Under the pieces are notes generated by a model that saw nothing but the letters and a program-made list of their open reading frames with translations, ran no database searches and had not been told where the DNA came from. Shown one piece after another: positions 46,501 to 58,500 of a DNA stretch of 64,000 bases. The position numbers were made by a program, and so were the translations under genes. The DNA is from Paragonimus westermani (taxonomy: Eukaryota; Platyhelminthes; Trematoda; Plagiorchiida; Troglotrematidae), in assembly GCA_008508345.1 (NCBI GenBank), contig QNGE01000754.1:3694-67693 (forward strand), given 5' to 3'. Position 1 is the stretch's first letter; each line of letters starts with the position of its first letter.

Positions 46501-49500
46501 TGGAAACCAATCTTTCCAACAGTGTACTCTTACTTCTGTGTTAGATTACGTGGCAAATATACATAGACTATATGCGTACTAGGTCACAGGTGGATCAAGT
46601 GATGTCTGATTATCTCAACTCCGCATTATAATTCGAGTCGCAACGCTATGTGCACAAGTATGAGTGTACGTATGTAACGAGGATTGGCCGGCTGGACCAG
46701 ATTTATCGTTCCAGGGTGATTGACTTGCTTGTTTTTCGATCCAACGTTAATCACCTCGTTATTCCTCATCCTATTCACTGTACAATAAGTACCCCTATAT
46801 TGAACTATTTCTTGCCTTATATTTTCAGTAGTTTTCTCTCCAGTTTAGATCTTAACATTGGAGTTGACTGTTTGTTTCTGAGAGACAAGGGTTTCTCTTT
46901 TAAAAAAAACATCTGTCCAACCAGCATTAGCCGGTTGGACCACAAATGGATCTATTCACACGCCTCCAGACCCTAATTCGGGTTTACACTAGATACGTGG
47001 TATATGGAGCCACAAGTTGTGCAGCGTAAAGAACTTGTGGTGAGAGTTATGAGCAAGCGTCTTTTGGCTCTAGTAAGTGGCAGGATGATCATAAACGGAC
47101 ACCGCCAACTATGTATTTGTTGTGGTCACAAAAGACGTTTGGTCAGGGAAGTTGTTTGTTGCCAGACACCTATTACAAAGTACGTGAAAATGCAAAACAA
47201 CGAGCATAAGCTCTACTTTGCACGGCTGACGTTTGTCCACATCATTGACAGTCTTGGTCACAGTTCCAGCACGGTGCATACACACGTTTCTAACAGTCTG
47301 TCCCAACTCCCGGTCTTCTTGGCGTTGAGACCTGTCTTTTAGTTTCTGCGCGTTTGAATAGTGCTACGCCATTTGCAGGCGTTGTAATGTAACATGTGTG
47401 TCGAACTGTATAAGAACTTGCTAAATGAGTAAAAACACCTGATCGTGAGAAATACGATTCTTGGTTGGACTCGAAGCAGCGAAAGGAACCTCATATCCTT
47501 ACGTGGCATGTGTTCAATAGACCCAGCCAAGCATCCCGAATAAGAGGTAGTGTTGAGCAACTTGTGGTCGTTCTATACATACCAGAGATGCAAAAAATGC
47601 TTACGGAAAATGGGATGAATGGGTAAAGCTTGCAGCATCCCACGAATTCCCTTGGCACGCCGTACAGACTCATTCGAAGCGTTTGGTCTGGTTTTTATGA
47701 AGCGTTTCATGGCATTTTTGCACACTTTGTCCATCGATTCCTAGGAGGAAATGGGAACGCAACACAATAAAGTCGACTTAGGTGAAGCTGCAGTTTCCAG
47801 TCAATTCACATTTAAGACCACACAGTTTCCCTGACAGGTCAGTGACCGCTAGACTAACAGGAATAAATCACACGCGTTAGCAAAATCACAGATCTTCCAT
47901 TTAATATGCACTTTGCAGATGAAAAACTCGAAAAACACAAACGCGCCAACCAAAAGTGTATCGTTTAGGTCTACTGGTTCTTACATCACATATAACAATC
48001 TACTCGCCCCGTCCTTCTGCTCGAATGCCTGGTGAACCGTAAAACTAACCACGAATAGCACATAATGCCTGCATCGTTGAGACGGTTTCTCAAGGTATGA
48101 GGTTCACTAAAAACGAAGACAGCAGCATAGACATAGATGTCTAGCTGCCGTACAACCAGGGAGAAAATACTGACCAACAAAATAAAACAGTAGGAAATGG
48201 AACTTAGAACATCAAACTGTGCAACGTTTAACAAGACCTAGACCTCGTAAACAAACAGCCCAGTTGCAAGTAACGGCAGGGCATGTTATCGCAATTCTCC
48301 TGACTTGAGTAACAATCACAGGATGCTCACAGAGTGCTCATTTCCGGCTATCGATGTCTCCGAAGCGTTGGCGATTTGTGGTGAGAACGTCGTGTCATCA
48401 ATGAGGAAGTTCGCTGGAATTTCTCCAGAAGGGATAAACTCTGTCAGCCCTAAGCTTACTGATCTCGTTGCACACACTTGATTGGCTTGGCCACATCCTA
48501 CGAATGACAACTCATTGCCTGCCACGCCGTGCTTTGTTTGAGCGGTGGGTTAAACTGGAAGTGGCAGTCTGGTGGTCAGCGCATGACTTGGGTTCGGTGT
48601 ATCAAGACACTAACTTTGAAGCGTGATTCAATAGGGCGCCCCCCGGCTTCCTGGCTGCAGTCCGAAGGACAATGAACATCTTTGGTTGAGGACGTTGTTT
48701 GACGTGGCAAACAACAGAAGACAATGGCGCTCGCATTGCAGCTTTCTGTGTGCGTTGGTGTAGTTTCTTCTTTAGCCCCACACCTCTTCCCCTTTTCTTA
48801 GCCAACACGCATTTCCTCCTCTCATTTTGTGGCATACCTGCTACTTTATACGGCCTTTTACGTGTTGAATATGTCACCGAGCACAACGAGCAACCATCCA
48901 AACAACTATTTCAAGAGTCACGCGAGCCTCAGTCTGAAAGAAAAGGAATGTCCACATAAATCAACTTCCGTCAATTGCGACATCGGAAAATGATGTAATA
49001 TGGCACACAACCAATCTTTAGTACATGATCAATCGCCGATGATTATGCATCCTCAAAAAGTGAATGAATTCGAATAGACGAGCATACTATCTGGACACCA
49101 GACCGCGAGTGTAAGCAAGCAGCTGATGGTTCCATTTCCCATTGTTGGAACTGATGTATTCCTAACTCGCCCATTGAACAGGAAGAACAAAGACCGCCTA
49201 AGATTTCGCTCAACGTGAGTCCGCATGCCAACATTGCGAGCCCCATGCACTCGACCAAAAGTCAAGCCAGGGTGAGAATGACGTACATCGCTCTGAGCCA
49301 ATCACAATCAAGGTCAACGCATGTCCGGTCGATAGCGCTGTCTGTCTATGAGGTAGCTGTCGTGGCCTACAACGGAAACCCCACAAGCCATCCACCTTGT
49401 TGAAGGCATCCGACGGACTACGCCGATCAGATGGCAATTAAATGGGAATGTGTTATGCGAACAGAAATAGGCCGTCTCATCAAGTACCTACAAACAAATT

Positions 49501-52500
49501 GTTACCACTTTGAAACAACGAACGCCAAGGTAATTTTGACGCATAGGTTAAATCGGGGACAGAGGAAGACTTAACTGACAACCACAATTCGGAAGCAACA
49601 GATACCAAAAGTGATCTCATATTATCGACCAGAAAACGCTGGCCAGGAAAAGAAAGTGGTTTTCAAACTGGGAACTAGGTTACCACTGTGCCGGGCACTC
49701 AATTAATTGCTACCGAAAATAACCGAAAACTTGAGAGCTCATTAAGGTGGCCCAGTCAATACAGTCAATATTAGGGAGAAGAATGGCGTGGTGTACAGAA
49801 ATGTCTGAAGGGATTAACGAACAGGCGTTAGCTAAGAGGTTCACTCATACTGTCGGCTCTTCTCGAATAGTATACGAGGCCTCGAGTTTGGTAAACACAG
49901 AGAGGGCGTCAAGAAATCACGACAGCATGCCGGCACAAGCCCTGCTCGTTCTCGATGTTTCGAGGTTGCAAAGAGAAGGAGAGAGTCAACCATGATGAAA
50001 AGGATAGACGAAACAGGTTGACGACTTTCCATGGACAGTATAATAAAATTGTATTACTAATGAGTAGTGTGGCAGATTTATGATTTTACATGAGATCCAA
50101 CTGTGAAAAGTCAGGGCTTCGGCTGGATTCGAATCAGCGACAGACACAGCATGCCTCAACGCGGCAAGCGCTCTACCAGCTGAGCTACGAAGCCACACCA
50201 GGAGCTCGGAAATTTCACATTTGGACTCTGTTACCCACCCGTCCCACTGTCTCATATGGAATCCATCAAATGATTCAGGGGATCGACTGCCCCGGCAGGA
50301 TTTCTCAAACAGTTCACGCTGGAATCCACCAACGCCACTGCTGAGCATAGAAATTGTATTACTAATAAGTAGTGTGGCAGATTAATGAATTTAGATGAGA
50401 CCCAACTGTGAAAAGTCAGGGCTTCGGCTGGATTCGAACCAGCGACAGACACAGCATGCCTCAACGCGGCAAGCGCTCTACCAGCTGAGCTACGAAGCCA
50501 CACCAGGAGCTCGGAAATTTCACATTTGGACTCTGTTACCCACCCGTCCCACTGTCTCATATGGAATCCACCAAATGATTCAGGGGATCGACTGCCCCGG
50601 CAGGATTTCTCAAACAGTTCATGCCATTAAAATAAATTAGTTTGACGTTTTTCATTTTTAACTACAATCAAAATTTGTTTAATGTTTTCACAGGTATGAA
50701 CAGTCTAAACGCCAACTTGTGTTTTTTGCTCGTGCCCGACATTTTCGGTTGCATTCAACCTTCGGATCACTTGACCCGAGCTGAGTCACAGCGTAAAGGC
50801 ATCGCATGGCCATTTTTGCCTGACGCTTGTTGGTAGCGAACTTATCCAGACAGGATCAAGACTTCTGTTGAACCGATTATTTACTGAATTCAATAAAGCA
50901 GAAACTTGTACTAAACTGTTTTAAACTTAAAAATTATTTTGGGTTACGCGGTACCCAATGTAAGTGAACGTTATAGGCGATATCCCACTGTGCGTCCAAA
51001 TTGCAACAAGGTGCGCTGTACGTACATACGTAAAACTAATCCAGTATAGTACACTAAACCTAGGTATCATAACAAACAGAAGAAAGCAAGCAAAAACATT
51101 TCAAGTGGATTGAAATTCGCGTAAAAACAATGTCGTTAGCCTCTATTCCCCACCATTTCCAACAGCATGACTAAAAACAAGTAGATACCGCCCTTCTGAT
51201 AACAATCAGAAAGATGATTGTGCTCCACCCAACCAAGCCTACAGCCTGATACTCGAAATGACATTCTAACCTAATGCATTTTATGAGAATAGTGCACGCC
51301 ATGAATGTCGAAAAAGCTGTCCAAGACAAGGAAGCTTGTGCGGTGAGATTAAGGGACTTGTCCACGACGACGTCATTGCACAGGCCGACGCCAAAGGGAA
51401 ACGAGAGCAACTAGTCTTCGAACATCTATAGTATCATCAACTTACACATCGACATCGATGCCCACTAGGCGTCACTGGTCCAAAAAATACGGCAAAGATG
51501 AGTGACAGGTATGCTGACGAACCGGCAACCCAACTGTAGTTTTCCCCACTACCACATTGTCTGAGGCCAGTGAGGATATCAAGTGCCACAATGAATACCC
51601 ATGATCCATTGTCCGTACTTTACATTCGGTCGTATATATTTATCTGAGGTGGTAAGCGCCCTAATCCACTGGGGTTTGAATGCATGAGCTCTGTCTCATC
51701 CCTATCGCCAAATATGACGTCCCCGGGTACAATTCCATATTGTGCGCGGACCGACCTGTAGCTTCGATAGAGGGAGCGCATAGGAATGGGAACAGGTAAG
51801 TTTAGTGTATGAACTCTCTAGTGTTTTGACATTACTCACTCAGGCAGAATATGTTCGATTGGCAGAAGTGTGAATAAACATAATGTACGTATTGGAAGAT
51901 GATTGGTCACATGCAAGCAGGCAGTGGAAGACGTCCACTGGCACTGCCACAAATCCTTACAACTATACTCAAACGGCCAATACCAAGGTGACGACACTTC
52001 GCGTACGAACAAACACAGTTGTAAGTGACAGTACGGCGCCAAACCTGAAACAGCTTCTTTGCGATTTTCACGACCTCAGGTAAACAGTAGTAGCAGCATT
52101 GTGTCGAACCTGGCTGGACACCATCTTCATGTAACGTCTCCGGTCGTGGCCCGAATCATGAGATTCCAGACAAACACGATTTACGGTGAGGAACCAACTG
52201 GTTACGCGTAAAGGCCGCCTGTGTGCCCCACACTCGTGCCAAAGCTCAAGATACGTTCTGATTGGCCGCGCTTTCAACGATCAACGGCACATTCGTTCAC
52301 GCACATAAAAATGACGCTACTGCCTGTAAATGGGACAGTACAGTAGGTAACTCTAATGATTCACGTGTTCTCTCTACCATTGTTGCTGTCCGTAAAGCTT
52401 ACTGCTGATTGAACCCGAAGAGAGATACAACGGTAGCCGTGTTCGTTTGTTCGAATAAGGTGATCATGCGTCCACGTCGAACCCAACGTCGATTAAATCA

Positions 52501-55500
52501 CATATCCACAAGGCACTCAACAGTTTAGTCAATCCACCATGTTCATGATGCATTACATAAAGGAAGCTACCAGTGAAGGGCAAAACGCTAAGTTGTGGAA
52601 ACTGTCAATGATGGGTAGACTTGGCATTAGCCACCTCGAATACTTGCATAGCCGGTGTACAATCTGACAGCGCTTGACATACTTAAAATAATATAACAAA
52701 AGATTTACGTAAAAAATGTGAAATCCTTTCAATTTCACCGGTACCTTTTATTACGCTAATGCTGGAAGTAGTGTTTTATAACCGAGGTTGTACTCACTAG
52801 ATTGGAATTTCTATCGATCAGCTGACGAACGCTACCGCTCGTATTAGCCATCGATGTGCGCGGAGCTCTTCCAATGTAATCGTTCATTGACTTATCCGAG
52901 GGAATCGGGCCGGCTGTTTGTAAATTACGCCCTAAAAACACGAAAACATCAAACAAGTATGGCACTTCATCCGGGTCCACGAGAGAGTAGGCCATTCCGT
53001 TTCGACCGGCGCGTGCAACACGACCTGTACTCGAAAGGTGGATCAACAAAACACCGTAGTTGAGGTTAAAGAAGAGGATCCAAATTCAACGGAGAACAAA
53101 ACGCGTTTTTCACCTGATGAACACACTATACAGGAAACGATGCCGAAAAATGCGTTTGGTACTGAAAGCAGGCATTAAAACGTCTTTTTCCAAAATGCAG
53201 CAGCATCAACATACCACGAACAAAACGCCCGCTGCTTTAATCAACAAGCCTGTATAGTTGTGAGAAATGAGGTTATTTAAGGGGTATGAACTTGAACGGT
53301 TTCAAAACCTCGCTGGTAAGAAACAACGAACTGAAGTACTACTGCCTTAGGAACCTGATGCTACTATGTAGACTGTCTGCGACTGCTGCCGTAACATTCT
53401 AAGTTGCCACCTAATTAGACTACCACGAGTCTGTGGCAGGTTTGATACCGTTTGATAAAATAGCCGTTGCATTCCCCCAAATTTGGCGATTGTGGTTGAA
53501 GTTGTTAAACAGAGGTTTGGATGATTGGTGAAAAAAACGTTCAAGAAACTTTTCCGGCATATCAGTCGACTTGCAGAACAGAACTTAATAAAGGCGGTCT
53601 TACGTTGAGTCAGTTATCATTATCCTGTTTCATTCTAAATCAACTGCTGAGTTAAACAAGTTCGACCACATACCGTCAGGTCAGCTGAGAAAGAATTATC
53701 TCAGGTTAACTACGATCACATAACTAGAGTTGTTCGGGTTGTAATACCGGCTGTTTGACTACAATGTTGATGGGTGAATTTTGCCAACGTACACAAGTGT
53801 GTCAGCACGCCCACAAATGATCGAAGATTGAGACCAACGAGACAATTCAAATGCAAGCAAGACTTACCTACTCGATGTAGAAACAATTTCGGTAAAGGTG
53901 GAAAATGATAGTTAATCACATTATCCAACAGTGGTATGTCCACACCACGAGCAGCCACATCGGTGACCAAAAGCACGCGAATCGAGCCAGCCCTGAATTG
54001 TTTAATCGCCGTATTCCTGGCTACTGAATCCAAGCCAGAATGAACCGAGGCACAACTTTGACCAACCTCAGTCAAGAACTATAATCATAGAGTAGACAGC
54101 AAAGGAGAACCTCATTCATGAAAAAAAAACTCCCGATAGATGAAATTAACCGGCAAAATTAGATAGAATTTGTCATATCCAACTAACTGCGAAAAATGCC
54201 GCAAAGCAAATGTCGTGCAAGGAAATTGAGGTCGATTTCCACGAAGGGAGCACTTGAAATTCTTATAAATTTTGCTGCATGCAAGACAATGATTTTAGAA
54301 AAAGTCGAAATACGCGATCAGATCCATCAATGGTTATCCGCCGCACAATCACGAAAGGGAGAAAACTGAGCCTTAGTTTGAAACCCAAAGAAAGGGAAGA
54401 AATGAGGCTTAACACACAAGAACACTGTCTAGACGCCACTGTTTGGCATCAAGATGTTTAAATCTGGCAAGTAACCGACAGGATGGTAATCACGAGATGG
54501 TTTCGCTGTGTCCTGCGAGGCCTCACTTCCCTAATGGCACTTACTTGATAGGCAACTCAGCCAGCTAACGGAAACATTTTCGCTGCCGAATTCCATCAGA
54601 TGCCGCTTCTCCAGACGTCTGTAGCTACCAACCCTGAGTCATGAAGACTCCGGCCCAGGAGAAAAACACGACTTACAGTGGCCAACCTACTGTCCTTATT
54701 TATCATTGCCAAGTCGGCATTCGTCCGCCCCGAAGCCTGTGTCTATTAGCTGCCGGACTGAGAATGCTCCGCGTAGCTGGTTGACATCCTGAATACGTAG
54801 CATGATCGTCTTTACCTAAAGACTGGAAGAATGGAATATTTTAACTTTCATCACCAAACATTTGTTTCTTCGTAATTGTCTATTCGACGCTGTCACCCGA
54901 TGCACAGGAACGACCGCGGGTGGCTGTGGTCGAATAGCTGAATGCGGTCTACCGTCAACTTGGGTAGTCGTGTTTCGTAACCGTCATGACATTATTCCCC
55001 CGTGATTTTCAGTTTCAAAGAGATAGGCCCGTCTGTTGCCAGATATAAGTGAAACCAAAAATGCTGATATGAGATAGACAACACGTGGCCAAAAAGACCA
55101 AACAAAAGAACCTGAGCTCGAATAATAATGGAAAAGAAGGAATGAAGATGTGCACAGGTTCGCCTTAGATAAAATCCTCGACTGATATGGATTTTTTTTC
55201 AGGTTGACCATCAATCACATTTGATCATAGCATTCGCATTCAGATAGACTTTGCAGCCAGCCTCTTTCGAAAAGAAGCACTAGACTCGAGTTCCGCTCTC
55301 ATTAGAGCTCATCAGTAGGGCGTATCCTTGCCACGGCCGGGATTTGAACTCCGGCCATTCCAATCATGAGGCAACCGTGTTGACCACTGCGCCATTGTCC
55401 TCACATTAGGCACGACCGAATTATCAAATCTGAACGCTCAATCACTCTCGCTTATGAACGATGATCAGGTTGCCCGATCGTCTCGAGAGGAGACACAGTT

Positions 55501-58500
55501 CCTGCCCTGTTAACTCCAATCGATAACCCCGCGATTAGGACTTCTGAGACAGGTCGAGATCACTGAACTCATTAAACCCGCAAGGTGATATTTTAGATTA
55601 CTGATGAGTAGTCAAGTTGACCATCACTCACATTTGATCGCAGCCCTCGCGTTCAGATAGACTTTGCAGCCAACCTCTTTCGAAAAGAAGCACTAGACGA
55701 GCTCTAATGAGAGCGAAACTCGAGTCTAGTGCTTCTTTTCGAAAGAGGTTGGCTGCAAAGTCTAACTGAACGTGAAGGCTGCGATCAAATGTGAGTGATG
55801 GACAACTTAAAAATAAACCAAATCCTCGACTACTCATAAGTGATATGGATTTCTTCACTGCTCCAATTCACCGTGTCGCATGCCTTCGAACTGTGCGTGT
55901 ACTATGTAGTTAGCAGAATTGAAAAAAGTGACGCGACCTTGAGAATCGTAAAGGTAGCATGTACTGAGGAGAAACCGTCTAATAACACCACGTTTTCCAC
56001 CACCAAGGCGAATTACTTAACAAACTGAACTCAATCAGTATTTTAAATGGACGAACGAATTAGCATTGTTATGATCGTGAAACCTGACTTTGGATTACTG
56101 CCCAAGCACACTCCAAAGCATCGGTCGAATCGTTAGCCATTAAACCAGTTAAATAAAAACAGCAATGAACTCAATTTTGCGTAGTGTTTACGTCCGTGGT
56201 GACGGCAACAAATTTGCAATCACAAATGTCACATCTTCTACCCGTAAGTGAATGTAGTGGATAAGGAGCAATGTGGTTAGTTTAATGACCGCGTCAAATG
56301 TGCACCACCACGGTCACAGACTTCACACACTACGTTGACCGTGGGTCCACAACGGACAGGAATTACGATTCACTAGTGTTAAACAGTTAGAATGTCAAAC
56401 AGTTACGTCGAATTTCGACGGTCAGTTTATCTAATGATCCCTTACACTACAATGGTAGAGAACAATTCCATGTGTCAATTTGGTTAATTAATAAACGGTT
56501 CAGTGTACAGATATAAAATTCAACGAGCATCACACATCAGTGTTACCAAAATAAAACAAGTAGGCATGGTGCCAGCTGAGCTTGTTATGCGAGACAAATT
56601 TAGAAATCCCAAACCCAACTGCCAAGTATTAACAGACAGCAAACAAAATAAAGATAAGCACAGGGCAGGTTCTCTTCTACGAAATTCAGATGTGAGCATT
56701 GGTCAAATGGCGCAATTGTACAATTCACTTCATATGACACAGGTGACCATTCACAACAACTAGTACAGAAGAAACATTCGAATGATTTCAAACAGCCGAC
56801 GAAAACAAAAGAGAATGTGAACTAAGAGACTAAATGAACGCGCAAGGTGAAAGGCTATTAGACAATCTCAAGATCCATAAAGCATGTCAACATTCCGAAT
56901 CACCGAATGTTTTATGAACATGGAACCCTATATCTAAGCGAAGTGTAAAATGAACAGTCCTCCAATAAAGTAAGCTCTTGGCTATCTAATTCACAATTAT
57001 AATCCTCGATCGTGCGTTTCCAAAACGGAAAGTCCATCAGGGACTAAGCGAGTTTTCAGCTGAGCGTCGCACACAATTCCACCCGGTGCTATTTGTTGCC
57101 GATCCCTGTCTGTCAGCCCTCAGCCGTCCAATCGAGTTCCGTGAATGGTGGCTCGTTTTAGTTCTCTTAATGCCCATGGTCTACCTACTTCAGGGATTGA
57201 CAATTCACTCGAGTAACTTTGGTGTGTCATGTCTGCTTCAGAGCCCTTGCAACCAGGATTGCAAAAAAAACAACTTTTTAATTAAGCTGGTGTGGCAAAC
57301 CAAACCGGTACAATGCCGGTGCAAAATCGGGTACAGCTGTCGTCCGTTCTATATGTCAATGAATATAAAAAGAATATGGACATTTATCCCTACGGTCCAC
57401 AATAATGGAAACTAAATGTCCAATTCGTGTACTGTGCAGTAGGTTGATCGATGGAGGCAATCACATTGTGACGGAAAGGAACTATTTAAAGTCGGTTAAA
57501 TGAAACTGCTACGATGCCGAACAGTGAGAAAATAGTAGGAGTTAAAACGATGTGAGGAAGTGTCGCGCGAACAAAGGATTGCACAATAAATAGTTACCAT
57601 CCTTAACGTACTTTTAATATCGAATTGACTACACCTCTGAATTGTTATTCCATCACAATCAGATACCAGTTCACTGATTAAATGTGTGTTTTATACGTAA
57701 ATCCTTGCGACTAGAAATTGCCTGATACAAAAGTTAAACCGGGGTATTGTTGTTTGCGTCACAGTCTGCATGGTGTTCACAGCTGAAATAAGCCTTCGCA
57801 TTCGTGTGAACCTGTCAGTTGACCTGTTTTGATGTGAATAGTAATGGACTACTCATCAGTAATGTCAAAACTGTCTCAGTTGATGTTTGAACATAATACG
57901 TTGGCTTGAACGAGACATGATTACACAACAAACGGCGAGGAGCTGTGATAAACACAGAAATTCTGATAACGAAGGGAGATTCCGACGAGAATAGAATTAC
58001 AGTGAAATGAATCGGTGGTTCGGTTCCCTGTTAGTTCCGCTAAACACTCCGGGCTCCATTCCAGTGGAAAGCATGATCGGCCGTAATTAATCTTCTGGTA
58101 AATACTCTAATGTTTGTCTCTTACGTCATCCGTCGCAATCAGTGCCGTTTCGCTCATCTCAGCTTTGCGAGATCAACCAGAAGTGTCAGTAAACAGAACT
58201 ATTCACTTCTTGTCGTTACCAGATATTCTGGGGACAACAGAGTATGAAGGTGAAGAGGCCATTTTCTTGCGTGAAGAAATTAACCTGGTCCTAACTAAAA
58301 CGTGAGTATAAAAAGGAGAACTCACACAAAAGCGGTGCCATAAAACCCAAAAATAAAGACAGTCTTACCATTTGGAAGAACTCTACGTGATGTTTAGTGG
58401 CAAAAAACACAACCACTTGCTGTTTTCTGGGAATCACGTGTTTCAGCAAATAGACCAGAACCGCTGTTTTGTCATCCGAAAGACAGCTGATATGAGCCAG

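Noticed and set aside
48316..48525. Possible extra DDX54 exon on the minus strand
   Set aside because: Acidic frame in intron 9, but no DDX54 similarity; exons 9 and 10 already join in phase and align without a gap, and the plus strand here is an RTE tail.
50115..50194. Functional tRNA gene on the minus strand
   Set aside because: A and B boxes and three arms look right, but the anticodon stem has a mismatch, position 33 is C, the variable region is odd, and the same sequence recurs 305 bp away with its flanks. Called a tRNA-derived repeat.
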